A stretch of 60,547 nt of DNA from Methanomicrobiales archaeon (GTDB taxonomy: Archaea > Halobacteriota > Methanomicrobia > Methanomicrobiales > JACTUA01): the NCBI GenBank assembly GCA_015660865.1, contig JACTUA010000002.1:1-60547 (forward strand), in the 5' to 3' direction. The notes beneath the pieces were generated by a model. The model was given only the letters and a program-made list of their open reading frames with translations, searched no databases and had not been told where the DNA came from. A program made the translations under genes and the position numbers. Within the stretch, counting starts at the first letter, position 1. The number at the start of each line of letters is the position of its first letter. This document shows positions 36,440-45,357 of this stretch, one piece after another.

Positions 36440-37150
36440 TTACTTGGATCCCGGGGCGGTGGTCACGACCTTTATCGCTTCGCCGAGTTCCACGAGCATC
36501 TCGATGGGGAACCCCATGACCATCTCCTCGTCCACGATCCCCGAGAACTTCCGGGAACCGTCGCAGCCGAGGGAGAAGTTGGCCTTCCCCGTGAGATAGG
36601 GCTGGGCGGTGGCATCCGAGCAGACCGACTGGATCCCCGCCATGGACGAGGTGATACGCCCCCCGAGCCGGAAGAGGGTTGCCTGGGCGAGCTTCAGCAT
36701 GTTCCTCGGGGTTGTCACGATGATGACGATGTCGGGATCAAAGGGGGTCTTCTCCAGGGGGGCATACACGGTCGCATAGGTCTCTCCTGACCGGAGGTGG
36801 GCGATCCGGTCCATGGTCCTCCTGCAGGCGGGCATGCTCTCGAACTTCCCCAGCCTGAAGTAGTGCTCGCCGCTCTGGAGGGAGGGTGTGATCTCCTTGA
36901 GGCCGAGGGCCCAGGCGCCCCCGTTGCACTGGTGCTTGTCCGCGGGGGCGTAGAAGATGGCGCCATCCCTCCTTGCCATGTTCACCATCTGGCAGTGGCG
37001 CACCACCTCTTTTGCCTCGGGGATCCCTGCGGGGACCTCCTCCCTGTTCCTCGCGAGCTTCACGGCGACCGGGGACCCCGAGAGGGAGAGGACCTTCTTC
37101 AGCGTCTCCGAGACCTCGGTATAGGGGATCTTCATCTTCATCTCTGTCAT
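36440..37150 (-). CDS. DUF169 family protein
   Basis: 236 aa from ATG 37150. Family features include GSPVAVKLARN, RHCQMVNMARRDG, the CNGGAWALGL segment and SMPACRRTM, with several conserved Cys. DUF169 proteins are common in methanogens and have no settled function. It converges on the hydrogenase protease gene 14 bp away and is downstream of the NAD kinase gene by about 80 bp on the same strand. Confidence 0.8.
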   Translation of the reverse strand: MTEMKMKIPYTEVSETLKKVLSLSGSPVAVKLARNREEVPAGIPEAKEVVRHCQMVNMARRDGAIFYAPADKHQCNGGAWALGLKEITPSLQSGEHYFRLGKFESMPACRRTMDRIAHLRSGETYATVYAPLEKTPFDPDIVIIVTTPRNMLKLAQATLFRLGGRITSSMAGIQSVCSDATAQPYLTGKANFSLGCDGSRKFSGIVDEEMVMGFPIEMLVELGEAIKVVTTAPGSK

Positions 37151-37232
37151 CGCTCTCGCTTCCGAACAGGGAACACTGTAACCCCATCGCAGATAAGGAT
37201 TGAGATGAGAGGGCCGGGGGCTGCTGGGGGTT

Positions 37233-38045
37233 CTACAGCCTTCGGAGCTTCTGATCCACCTTGTCGAAGAAGTTCTTCCCCACATCCACGAAGAGGGCCG
37301 GGTTCTCTGACCTCCGGACCGTGAGGACCGCCCCGATCTCCAGCTCCCGGGTCTGCTGCCCGTCGAGGACGAGCTTCGCCGGTTTCTCGCTCTCCAGGGT
37401 CACCCTGAGGACACGGTCGCTCGCGATCACCACCGGCCTCGAGGAGAGCATGTACGGGGCGAGGGGGACGAGGAGGAACCCCTCGACCATGGGATCGACG
37501 ATCGGCCCGCCGGCGCTCATGGCGTACGCGGTCGAACCCGTGGGGGTGGAGATGAGCATCCCGTCCGCCCTGAACCGCTCGGCGAGGATCCCGTCAATCT
37601 CCACCGTGAAGCGGAGCATCTTCGCGGGCCGGCTCGTCACGATGACCGCCTCGTTGAGGGCTTCGCCGAGCCTCTCCCCGGAGAGGGAGATCTCGATCCG
37701 CATCCGCCGCTCGACCCGGAACCCTTCCCGCAGCCCTTCCAGGAACCGGGTGGCCTCGCCGGGTTCGAGCTCTGCGAGGAACCCCACCTCCCCCCAGTTG
37801 ATCCCGAGGATCGGGATCTGCACCTTCAGCCCCTGGACGGTGTAGAGGACAGAGCCGTCTCCCCCGATGACCACGGCAAGGTCTGCGTCGGCCTCCCCGA
37901 GGCTCTGCCCTGGAAGGCCGAGCCGGGCGGCGAGGGCTTTCTCGAATATGACGGTATGGGATGCAGCCTCGATGGCCCTTCCCAGGCCCGAGGCATAGCT
38001 CACCGCCTTCTCATCATCCACACGCGATACAAGCAGGATCCTCAT
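37233..38045 (-). CDS. nadK: NAD kinase
   Basis: 270 aa from ATG 38045, which has GAGGTGA just upstream. The family motif GGDGS is at 61-65 and the NAD-binding [16 protein letters not shown] at about 166-182. It makes NADP+ from NAD+ and ATP. The upstream phosphatase stop lies 2 bp before its start, so the two are translationally linked. Confidence 0.95.
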   Translation of the reverse strand: MRILLVSRVDDEKAVSYASGLGRAIEAASHTVIFEKALAARLGLPGQSLGEADADLAVVIGGDGSVLYTVQGLKVQIPILGINWGEVGFLAELEPGEATRFLEGLREGFRVERRMRIEISLSGERLGEALNEAVIVTSRPAKMLRFTVEIDGILAERFRADGMLISTPTGSTAYAMSAGGPIVDPMVEGFLLVPLAPYMLSSRPVVIASDRVLRVTLESEKPAKLVLDGQQTRELEIGAVLTVRRSENPALFVDVGKNFFDKVDQKLRRL

Positions 38046-38047
38046 CT

Positions 38048-38824
38048 TCACCTCAGATACTCGATGACCTTCCCGTGGAGGGTCCCGTTGCTCGCGACAA
38101 GGCACTTCCCCACGGTCACTTCGTCAGGGAACCGGATCCTCCTCCCGTCAAGGTCCGATACCTTCCCTCCCGCTTCCTCGCAGACCAGCATGCCGGCCGC
38201 CGCATCGGTCACCCGCAGGGTCGCCCGGAGGTCGATGAACCCGTCCAGCCTCCCCGAAGCCACGTAGCAGAGTTCCAGGGCCGACGCCCCGAGGAGGCGC
38301 CAGCGCCTGATCTTCTGGCCGAGGAAGAGGACGGGAGCAGGGTTGAACTTCCTCCCATAGACAGACATGGCGCTCTCCTCGAGGAGAGTTGTGCGGGAGA
38401 CCCGGATGGGCCCGCCGTCCAGGTACGCCCCCATCCCCCTCACCGCCGTGAAGGTCTCGAGGTGCGCAAGATCCCGCACGAAGCCCTGCTGGACCACTCC
38501 CTCCTCGGCATACGCAATGGAGAGGGCATAGAAAGGAATTCCCGCCAGGGCATTGTGGGTACCATCCACGGGGTCGAGGAAGATGGTCCCCTTCTCTCCC
38601 CCCATATCCTTCTTCCCGCACTCCTCCGAGACAAGGGTCCTGCAGAGGGAGTGGGAGCTGATGTAGTCCACGATGCAGTCCTCGGCCGCCTGGTCGATCC
38701 ACCTGGTGGGAGTTCCGCCGGCTCCCGTGCGAACGACCTCGCTTCCCTCGGGCTTCGATACCAGATCCTCTACTATATCCTCCACCGCACGGGCGATCTC
38801 CTCACAGCAGGCCAGAAACTCCAT
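38048..38824 (-). CDS. Inositol monophosphatase-family phosphatase (IMPase/FBPase)
   Basis: 258 aa from ATG 38824 ([14 protein letters not shown]), chosen because family members begin near there. An upstream ATG 38854 adds ten residues and cannot be excluded. The metal motif is [10 protein letters not shown] (DPxDGT) with SEECG before it and RVTDAAAG at the second site. Archaeal enzymes of this type cut both inositol 1-phosphate and fructose 1,6-bisphosphate. It forms a pair with nadK, as in several archaea where the two are even fused. Confidence 0.9.
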   Translation of the reverse strand: MEFLACCEEIARAVEDIVEDLVSKPEGSEVVRTGAGGTPTRWIDQAAEDCIVDYISSHSLCRTLVSEECGKKDMGGEKGTIFLDPVDGTHNALAGIPFYALSIAYAEEGVVQQGFVRDLAHLETFTAVRGMGAYLDGGPIRVSRTTLLEESAMSVYGRKFNPAPVLFLGQKIRRWRLLGASALELCYVASGRLDGFIDLRATLRVTDAAAGMLVCEEAGGKVSDLDGRRIRFPDEVTVGKCLVASNGTLHGKVIEYLR

Positions 38825-38857
38825 GTTCTGTGCGTGGTATTTATGGTATGCCATCAA

Positions 38858-38866
38858 GATAAATTA
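38858..38866 (+). promoter_or_regulatory. TATA box of the aIF5A gene
   Basis: GATAAATTA is centred 28 bp upstream of ATG 38890, so the aIF5A mRNA is probably leaderless. Confidence 0.45.
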
Positions 38867-38889
38867 CACCACAGAGAGAGGATATCTAA

Positions 38890-39267
38890 ATGAAGGAACA
38901 GACCGAGGTCGGCAAGCTGAAAGAAGGCAGGTACGTGGTCATTGACGAGGAGCCTTCCAAGATCCTGGGAATCGCTACATCAAAACCGGGGAAACACGGG
39001 GCTGCCAAAGCGAGGGTCGATGCCGTGGGTATCTTTGATGGCGTGAAGCGTTCCATCGTCCAGCCCGTATCTGCGAAGATCTATGTGCCGATGGTGGAGC
39101 GCAAGAGCGCTCAGGTCATCTCGAAAGCAGGCAGGGTCGTCCAGCTCATGGACGTGAAGGACTTTACCATGTTTGAGCTGACGGTCTCTGAGGAGGACGC
39201 TGCCCGGATCGAGACCGGAAAGGATATCACGTATATAGAATCCATGGGCAAAAGAAAACTCGACTGA
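38890..39267 (+). CDS. Translation factor aIF5A
   Basis: 125 aa, normal length for archaea. The hypusination loop SKPGKHGAAKAR places the modified lysine at K35. It relieves ribosome stalling at proline-rich stretches. The divergent phosphatase and this gene share a 65-bp promoter region. Confidence 0.96.
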   Translation: MKEQTEVGKLKEGRYVVIDEEPSKILGIATSKPGKHGAAKARVDAVGIFDGVKRSIVQPVSAKIYVPMVERKSAQVISKAGRVVQLMDVKDFTMFELTVSEEDAARIETGKDITYIESMGKRKLD

Positions 39268-39325
39268 AGGGGGCGGATTGGGGAGGGTCCCCCCCGATTT
39301 TCCTGAGACACCATCTCTTTCCGGT

Positions 39326-39997
39326 TCAGCTGTACTCCAGAGGCACCTTGATGGTGATGGTATAGGACTTGATGAACGAGGTATCAACCTTGAAATAATA
39401 TGTCCTTTTTCCCTCGAATAACTTCACGCTCCAGGGTGTGTCTGGAGGTTCTTCGTATATGGTCTGCTTGATGGGGGCAATGATGAAACGGTTGGGATCA
39501 TGTGCATCAAAGACCTGGATGATGAGGTTTGGAAAGGCGTTTGGTGGAAGGGCCATGGGTTCTGCGGTGTATTCGAGGACCCAGTAGGGGGTTGGGATAA
39601 AGAGGTTCTCGGTGGTTCCCGGCCATTCACCCGATATAACGGCATACGTGACCAGGGAGCGGTTTTGAACCGCGGGCTGGGGAATCGTCGGATTTGGTGA
39701 GGGTGTCACCTGACCTACCGGCTGGTCTATGAACCCAATATTTTTCACCGATCCGTCCCAGGGTGTCTCGGTAGGGGTCGGGGTTGCTGGCTGGCCTTTC
39801 CCGGGAGTCACCGTGGTTGAGGCAGCCGGGGTCATGGGGATCGATGGAGTCACCCTGGAGCCTGTCCCTCCCTCCGGAATCGCTCCTCCCGTCGGCAGGC
39901 CGAAAGATTGGCCGGCGATGATCGGCCTCACCAGCAGAACCACGACCGCGAAAGCAATGATGGCAATGGCGACAATGAGGATATCCTGTTTCTCCAT
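39326..39997 (-). CDS. Membrane-anchored Pro/Thr-rich protein
   Basis: 223 aa from ATG 39997. One N-terminal membrane helix (residues 7-26) is followed by a Pro/Thr/Gly-rich stalk (residues 34-110) and a ~110-residue extracytoplasmic domain that looks beta-rich (YWVLEYTAEP, YYFKVDTSFIKSYTITIKVPLE). The family is not known. Its stop lies between the aIF5A gene and the region upstream of the archaellum operon. Confidence 0.6.
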   Translation of the reverse strand: MEKQDILIVAIAIIAFAVVVLLVRPIIAGQSFGLPTGGAIPEGGTGSRVTPSIPMTPAASTTVTPGKGQPATPTPTETPWDGSVKNIGFIDQPVGQVTPSPNPTIPQPAVQNRSLVTYAVISGEWPGTTENLFIPTPYWVLEYTAEPMALPPNAFPNLIIQVFDAHDPNRFIIAPIKQTIYEEPPDTPWSVKLFEGKRTYYFKVDTSFIKSYTITIKVPLEYS

Positions 39998-40140
39998 ACG
40001 GGTTCCGGTAGGTTCTCTCACCAAACATATGGGGAAAGGGGGGTAATAAGGATTCTTTCCGGGCATGTTCCCGGTGAACACCCCCCATCCCTCATAATTC
40101 TTTTTTCTGGAAGTATTGAAAGGCTCTTGAAAATAGGATG

Positions 40141-40149
40141 TTATAAATA
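40141..40149 (+). promoter_or_regulatory. TATA box of the HEAT-repeat membrane protein gene
   Basis: TTATAAATA is centred about 31 bp upstream of ATG 40176 in an AT-rich setting, giving a leader of a few bases. Confidence 0.5.
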
Positions 40150-40175
40150 GAAAAAATTAGAATTATTCTTTCCAC

Positions 40176-41231
40176 ATGCTGGAGGCACAGCCAGTCCCGA
40201 CCTCAGGATCCGAGGTGCAGGAGAGCGGGATCCTGAGACCTTTTCTTGTCGTCGTATTTACCCTGGTCGCTCTCCTCCTCAACGGGTATGCCCTGAGCAA
40301 TGCGGGGGACGCCTTCTTTCACCAGATCGCCCCCCTCTTCCCGCACCTCTACTACATACCCATTATCCTTGCCTCCATCTGGTACCCGAGGCGGGGTCTC
40401 CTCCTCATCGGCCTTGTGGTCGGGGTCTCCCTGGGGACCGTCCTCTTCGGCCTCTTCAACGGGACCTTTAACCCCATTATCCTTGTCTATACTGCGATCT
40501 ATGTATGGGTGGTGGCAACCACCTCGGTTTTTACCATGGGGCAGTGGAAGAACCTTTCCCGCTTTCTCCTCTCGAAGAGGAGAGATCAACCGAGACAGGC
40601 GGGAGAGAAGAGACAGGGTGCGGAGCCAGTGGCAGACCAGGGAAGTTCAGTACCCGGAGAGGATATCGATTCACTCCTTACGACACTCGAGATCCAGGAC
40701 ATCAGGGTGAAGGAGGCAGCCATCGCCTCTCTCGGAAGGAGCAGGGACAGGAGAGCGTTGAAGCCCCTCATCTACCTCCTGGGCGACGGGAACAGGAGCA
40801 TCCGCGAGGCATCCGTCCGGGCTCTCGGTGCCTTCGGAGGTGAGGCGGTGGAACCCCTCATCGAAGCTCTCGGGAACCAGGACTGGCATATCCGCATGGG
40901 GAGCGCAATTGCCCTGAGAATCATCGGGGACTCCCGGGGGGTTGAGCCCCTGATCCGGGGGCTCTCCGATGAAAACAGGTTCGTGAGAAGGGAGGCGGCA
41001 AAATCCCTTGGCAGGATTGGCGACCAGAGGGCAACCGAACCCCTCATATCGGTGCTGGAAGACCTTGATACCGGCGTCAGGATCCGGGCCGTCGCCGCCC
41101 TCGGGAAGATCGCAGACCCAAAAGCCGTCGACCCCCTCACCCACGCCCTTTCAGATCGGAATTCGGAATTACAGGAAGCGGCGGTCGAAGCGCTATCCAA
41201 AATAAGAAATTCTTTAACTTCAGCTGATTAA
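40176..41231 (+). CDS. Membrane protein with C-terminal HEAT repeats
   Basis: 351 aa. The N-terminal ~130 residues hold four membrane helices with Pro/Tyr between them. After a basic segment come about six HEAT/PBS-lyase-like repeats (residues about 160-345), each about 31 residues, with motifs such as LGRSRDRRALKPL, LGNQDWHIR and ALSDRNSELQEAAVEAL. HEAT repeats make protein-binding superhelices. It is 102 bp upstream of the first archaellin gene, but a role in motility is only suggested by place. Confidence 0.75.
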   Translation: MLEAQPVPTSGSEVQESGILRPFLVVVFTLVALLLNGYALSNAGDAFFHQIAPLFPHLYYIPIILASIWYPRRGLLLIGLVVGVSLGTVLFGLFNGTFNPIILVYTAIYVWVVATTSVFTMGQWKNLSRFLLSKRRDQPRQAGEKRQGAEPVADQGSSVPGEDIDSLLTTLEIQDIRVKEAAIASLGRSRDRRALKPLIYLLGDGNRSIREASVRALGAFGGEAVEPLIEALGNQDWHIRMGSAIALRIIGDSRGVEPLIRGLSDENRFVRREAAKSLGRIGDQRATEPLISVLEDLDTGVRIRAVAALGKIADPKAVDPLTHALSDRNSELQEAAVEALSKIRNSLTSAD

Positions 41232-41246
41232 AATGGATTCCACCCG

Positions 41247-41270
41247 GTTTATATAGAAAGGTATTTATAC
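41247..41270 (+). promoter_or_regulatory. Double TATA-like promoter of the archaellin genes
   Basis: GTTTATATAG (41247-41256) and GTATTTATAC (41261-41270) both suit archaeal TATA boxes. They predict a 40-55 nt leader before ATG 41333. A leader with GGAGAG and AGGTG elements is unusual here and suits a highly expressed archaellin. Confidence 0.45.
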
Positions 41271-41332
41271 GGATAAGAAGATTTAACAGTAAGTATACCT
41301 GGAGAGATTCGGGATACTGACAGGTGTAGTCT

Positions 41333-41926
41333 ATGAAATGTCTACTGAGTCGTGAAGAAGCATTCACGGGCCTCGAAGCGGCGATCGTGCTGATCGCCTT
41401 CGTGGTCGTGGCTGCGGTCTTCTCTTACGTGGTGCTCGGCGCCGGGTTCTTCACAACCCAGAAGAGCCAGGAGGTCGTGCACCAGGGCGTCCAGCAGGCC
41501 TCCTCGAGCATAGAGATCCTCGGGAACGTGTATGGCCTTGACTTGGTTGGGGGTGGTACACAGATCAACTACGTGAACTTCACGATTGGTCTCGCACCCG
41601 GCGGTATGGCCATCGATATGACCAAGGTCAGCATGGTCTATTCAAACCAGAGCGTCCGCCAAGAACTGCTTGAGGCAACGCCTTTCAACACGAACACCAA
41701 CCCCGGTGTTGGAACCTGGAGCATCGCGAAGGTAACAAACGGGAATTCCAACAGCTACTTGGAGACCGGTGAGCAGTTTGACATCGTCGTTCACCTCACC
41801 GAGAGCACCGGCTCCATTGCCCCCCGTGACCAGTTCACCCTTGAGGTCAAGCCTATCATCGGCCCGTCCCTCTCGATCGCCCGGACAGCGCCGGGTGGGA
41901 TCAATACGGTGAACGCACTCTACTAG
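41333..41926 (+). CDS. arlB: Archaellin 1 (FlaB/ArlB)
   Basis: 197 aa. A short leader peptide (MKCLLSREEA) precedes the conserved class III signal and hydrophobic core FTGLEAAIVLIAFVVVAAVF. The likely archaeal prepilin peptidase (FlaK) cut is before FTGLEAAIV. The exported globular domain follows. NFT and NQS/NST-type sequons may be N-glycosylated. It forms the archaellum filament with the next gene, 12 bp away. Confidence 0.95.
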   Translation: MKCLLSREEAFTGLEAAIVLIAFVVVAAVFSYVVLGAGFFTTQKSQEVVHQGVQQASSSIEILGNVYGLDLVGGGTQINYVNFTIGLAPGGMAIDMTKVSMVYSNQSVRQELLEATPFNTNTNPGVGTWSIAKVTNGNSNSYLETGEQFDIVVHLTESTGSIAPRDQFTLEVKPIIGPSLSIARTAPGGINTVNALY

Positions 41927-41938
41927 GAGGTACAAGAG

Positions 41939-42562
41939 ATGAAGAAATTCAACAAATTCGAGGCCTTCACAGGGCTTGAGGCGGCCATCGTCCTCATCGC
42001 CTTCGTAGTGGTTGCGGCGGTCTTCTCGTACGTGGTGCTCGGCGCCGGGTTCTTCACGACCCAGCAGGCTCAGAAAGTCGTCTATTCAGGTATCGGGCAG
42101 GCCACCTCCAATCTGGTGGTTATTGGGGAGACGTACGGGGATGCTTCGGGCACTGCCCAGAGTGGTGCTAATCCTGGCAGTATCCATACCATCGTCTTCA
42201 CCATCGGACTTGCCGCAGGGGGAACACCCATCGATCTGAACCAGACAGTCTTTGCCTACCAGAACGCGACAACGCTCCGCACCCTGGACTTCCCGGCAAA
42301 CATCAACATGACATCGGGCGGAGTGCCCGGTGGCTGGCAGTGGGGGATCATATCCAAGATGAACGCCAATTCCAACAATCTGCTCGAGGCGAACGAGCAG
42401 TTCACCATCATGGCGAACGTGAGCGATAGCCCCCCGACATCGTCGATGGGTATTCCACCTTCTGGCCAGTTCATCCTCCAGATCAGGCCCCCTGTCGGTG
42501 CTGCTGTCCCGATCTCCAAGTCTGCTCCGGGCGGTATTACCAATTGGAACCTGCTCTACTAA
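41939..42562 (+). CDS. arlB: Archaellin 2 (FlaB/ArlB)
   Basis: 207 aa. The leader MKKFNKFEA is followed by FTGLEAAIVLIAFVVVAAVFSYVVLGAGFF, identical in protein to archaellin 1 over the N-terminal helix; the two DNA copies are also very close there. The outer domain differs. GGAGG lies just upstream of ATG 41939. It is followed by a T-rich element that probably ends most archaellin transcripts. Confidence 0.95.
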   Translation: MKKFNKFEAFTGLEAAIVLIAFVVVAAVFSYVVLGAGFFTTQQAQKVVYSGIGQATSNLVVIGETYGDASGTAQSGANPGSIHTIVFTIGLAAGGTPIDLNQTVFAYQNATTLRTLDFPANINMTSGGVPGGWQWGIISKMNANSNNLLEANEQFTIMANVSDSPPTSSMGIPPSGQFILQIRPPVGAAVPISKSAPGGITNWNLLY

Positions 42563-42565
42563 ATT

Positions 42566-42580
42566 CACCTTTTTTTGGTG
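42566..42580 (+). terminator. T-rich terminator after the archaellin genes
   Basis: CACC (42566-42569) and GGTG (42577-42580) flank a run of seven T. This lies directly after the second archaellin stop and before an AT-rich promoter region (42660-42780). It fits partial termination between filament and motor genes. Confidence 0.4.
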
Positions 42581-42733
42581 GGGGTAACCTGCGTTCCTCC
42601 TGGGACAGGACATCGCATTAGGAGCCGGAACCTCCGATTCATTGACCTATGGATGGTTTCGTTTTCGCTTTTTAATGAGTAATTTCTGATTGTTTTGTAA
42701 ACATCATATCTTTTATCACAAATATCGGATCAC

Positions 42734-42744
42734 AAAATATATTT
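42734..42744 (+). promoter_or_regulatory. TATA-like element before the archaellum motor genes
   Basis: AAAATATATTT is centred about 43 bp upstream of ATG 42782, which predicts a start near 42765 and a ~17 nt leader. It would allow the motor genes to be transcribed apart from the archaellins. Confidence 0.4.
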
Positions 42745-42781
42745 AGTATGAGTGATTAATTTTTTTCCACGTGAGTGTGCT

Positions 42782-43606
42782 ATGGCCAGGCTTAATATAA
42801 GTATGGATCCACCCCGGGAGGAGGAGACTACCATCACAGCCCCTCCTGCTGGCGACATCGACGTGAAGCTCCTCAAGCTTCAGGATGAGATGGATCTCCT
42901 CAAGACCTCCATCAAGAAGCTCCTCATCGATATCCGCGACCGCATGAACGAGAAGGATAACCCCTTCCTCCATCCTGGAATAAGCTACAATACCTCCAAT
43001 CTCTTCCAGGATGGCCAGGAAGCGGAGGCCAAGGATGCCAAAGAGGAGGGGAAGAAGGCTGAAACGGAAGAAACTCCTGCTGAGGGAGCCAAAGAACCCG
43101 AAGGAGAGGTCTTCCCTTCATCCAAGAAGTCCGTCCAGGAGGAGCTTGCAAACCTGATGCGCGGGAACGGAAAGATCCCGCCCGTCTCTTCCCTTACATC
43201 CCAGAAGATGGGGGAGAAGCTCCGCCTGCGGAAGGTTCACCGTCTCTTCGGCTGGACCTCGAAGATCATCAACCGGTACGGCCATGATCGCCTCGAGATC
43301 CTCCTCCAGGCCTATACGAGCATGGGTTACCTCACCGATGACCTGAGCGGCCAGATCCGCGAGATAGGCCGCCTCCTCCCGGCATCCCTCGGTGAACTCC
43401 ATGTGATCGGCCCCGATGAATTCGTCTCCGAGCTCTACATCCTCAACAGGATCCTGGACCCCAAGGACAATACTCTGGACGAGGACATGATTGAGGTTCT
43501 CATGACCCACCGGATCCAGACCCCTGTAGCTTCCGTACCCAAGAAGGCCGCCAAACCCGAGAACGATCAGGTCTTTGAATGGATCGATAGCATGGACAGG
43601 ACCTGA
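42782..43606 (+). CDS. Archaellum accessory protein, FlaC/D/E type
   Basis: 274 aa from ATG 42782; ten residues from the longer frame are dropped because the start suits the promoter better. The N-terminal ~50 residues are a coiled coil like FlaC (KLLKLQDEMDLLKTSIKKLL). A charged Glu/Lys-rich linker follows, then a C-terminal FlaD/E domain (WTSKIINRYGHDRLEILLQAY to VSELYILNRIL). It is a fusion of the small cytoplasmic C and D/E components that link the motor to chemotaxis through CheF. Lettering varies between archaeal groups. Confidence 0.85.
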   Translation: MARLNISMDPPREEETTITAPPAGDIDVKLLKLQDEMDLLKTSIKKLLIDIRDRMNEKDNPFLHPGISYNTSNLFQDGQEAEAKDAKEEGKKAETEETPAEGAKEPEGEVFPSSKKSVQEELANLMRGNGKIPPVSSLTSQKMGEKLRLRKVHRLFGWTSKIINRYGHDRLEILLQAYTSMGYLTDDLSGQIREIGRLLPASLGELHVIGPDEFVSELYILNRILDPKDNTLDEDMIEVLMTHRIQTPVASVPKKAAKPENDQVFEWIDSMDRT

Positions 43607-43609
43607 TGG

Positions 43610-44110
43610 ATGTCGAGTGAGACCATTGTCACGGCCATATTTCTCATCACCGCTGTAGTGGCAGCAGGGATCCTCACCTCCCAGATATTTCCGGCTATCT
43701 ACACAGTTTCGGGGACAGTCTCCTCATCCACGCAGAAGGCAGATCAAAGGATGAGGACCGATATCGCCATAGTCAACACGTTTGCCAATGAATCGCATTA
43801 TGCACAGGTATGGCTGAAGAACGTCGGCAGTAACCGGATCTCCGAGAGCGATCTGGATATGTCCACGGTCTGGGTAAATTATCAGGCGCTCACCCATAAT
43901 GACCCTTCCCTCCCTTCCGACGGGTGGACCTATGAGATCCTCGAGAATCCAAACACGTACTGGGATCCAGGGGAGACCCTCCATATCACCATGTTGAGCC
44001 AGAAGATCCCGGGAGGTCCAGGAGGCTTCGGTCAGGATGTCATTTTCCAGATCGCGCTTTCTGATGGGACGACTCGTTCAGAGACATTCACCGTGAGCAA
44101 CGTGGGTTGA
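43610..44110 (+). CDS. arlG: Archaellum stator-type protein, FlaG-like
   Basis: 166 aa. One N-terminal membrane helix (SETIVTAIFLITAVVAAGIL) is followed by an extracytoplasmic beta-sandwich domain. The N-terminus resembles FlaG more than FlaF; the F/G assignment is uncertain. The pair is thought to form the stator in the pseudoperiplasm. It starts 3 bp after the C/D/E gene. Confidence 0.75.
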   Translation: MSSETIVTAIFLITAVVAAGILTSQIFPAIYTVSGTVSSSTQKADQRMRTDIAIVNTFANESHYAQVWLKNVGSNRISESDLDMSTVWVNYQALTHNDPSLPSDGWTYEILENPNTYWDPGETLHITMLSQKIPGGPGGFGQDVIFQIALSDGTTRSETFTVSNVG

Positions 44111-44114
44111 CCAT

Positions 44115-44597
44115 ATGGGTGCTGGAACCATCATCGCTACCGCCATCGCAATCACCCTCCTCATCATCACAGGGTATGTCCTTATCGCCGGTACTCTCTC
44201 CACTGCCCAGGTAGTCGCCACAGCTCAGCAGGCTGCCGCCGAACGAGAGGCCCAGAAGATCCATACCCGGATCGAGATCATCAATGCCTCTACAAACACC
44301 ACCACCTATCAGACCTTCGTCGAGGTGAAGAACACGGGGAGCGAGGTGGTCGGGGACTTTGATCACATGGAGGTGTACCTCCTCCAGGGAGGAGTTCCTT
44401 ACATGTACACGAACTCCTCGGTACCGTGGAGCTGGACATACACCATAAACCCGGACGTGGTTCATCCCAATCTCCTCGATCCGGACGAGGTTGCGAATAT
44501 CACGGTCCGCTATGATCCCGATGTCCTGAAGGGGCCGCCGACATGGGTGAAAGTGACCACCGCAAACGGAGTGTACGACTCTGCGTATATATTCTAG
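44115..44597 (+). CDS. arlF: Archaellum stator-type protein, FlaF-like
   Basis: 160 aa. The N-terminal helix is GTIIATAIAITLLIITGYVLIAG, followed by an Ala/Gln-rich helix and an outer beta domain with NASTNTTTYQ and several potential N-glycosylation sites. It is 4 bp after the FlaG-like gene. It binds the S-layer in other archaea. Confidence 0.75.
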   Translation: MGAGTIIATAIAITLLIITGYVLIAGTLSTAQVVATAQQAAAEREAQKIHTRIEIINASTNTTTYQTFVEVKNTGSEVVGDFDHMEVYLLQGGVPYMYTNSSVPWSWTYTINPDVVHPNLLDPDEVANITVRYDPDVLKGPPTWVKVTTANGVYDSAYIF

Positions 44598-44606
44598 GAG
44601 ATTTCT

Positions 44607-45353
44607 ATGCCACCGGATGATAAGCAGGGATATTCAGATAAGACCGGCGGGAAGGAGAAGGCCGTTCTTACCACAGGGAAATCGGAGATCGACAAGAAGA
44701 TCGATGCCGGCATCCCCCTCCGGTCCCTCACCCTCATCGAGGGGGAGCATGACAGCGGGAAATCGGTCCTCACCCAGCAGATCGTCTGGGGAGCCATGAA
44801 GCAGGGGCTCTGCATCGACCTCTTCTCAAGCGAGACGACGCCAACGACATTCCTCCCCCAGATGGAGACCATGAGCCTGGACATCTCTGATTATTATGCC
44901 TGGGGGTACATCCGGCTCTTTCCCATCCTCGGACCTAGCCTGGATATGGAGAAGGAGAAAATGGAGGAACTCCTCCAGCGTCTCCTCGCCCATATGACCG
45001 AGAGCCCGGCCCAGATCATCATCATCGATTCCCTCACCCTCTTCACCGAGTACACCACCAACGAGGTCATCATCGACTTCTTCACCGGCTGCAAGGCCCT
45101 CTGCGACAAGGGGAAGACCATCTTCATCACCCTCCATCCCTATGCCTTCGATGAGGATACCCTGGTCAGGATCCGCTCCGTCTGCGATGCCCTCCTCACG
45201 CTCAAACGGGCCCTCATCGGGGATAAGTACCTCATGGTCCTCGAAGTGGTAAAGATCCGGGGCGCCCATAAGACCCGGGAGAACGTGGTCTCCTTTGAAG
45301 TTGTTCCAGGGTATGGCATGAAGATCATCCCCATCTCCGTGGCCAAGGTGTAA
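44607..45353 (+). CDS. arlH: Archaellum ATP-binding protein FlaH
   Basis: 248 aa, KaiC/RecA-like. The Walker A is GEHDSGKS and the Walker B region IIIIDSLTLF. FlaH binds ATP and docks on FlaI at the motor base; it usually has little or no hydrolysis. GGAGA lies before ATG 44607. Confidence 0.93.
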   Translation: MPPDDKQGYSDKTGGKEKAVLTTGKSEIDKKIDAGIPLRSLTLIEGEHDSGKSVLTQQIVWGAMKQGLCIDLFSSETTPTTFLPQMETMSLDISDYYAWGYIRLFPILGPSLDMEKEKMEELLQRLLAHMTESPAQIIIIDSLTLFTEYTTNEVIIDFFTGCKALCDKGKTIFITLHPYAFDEDTLVRIRSVCDALLTLKRALIGDKYLMVLEVVKIRGAHKTRENVVSFEVVPGYGMKIIPISVAKV

Positions 45354-45357
45354 TCCC

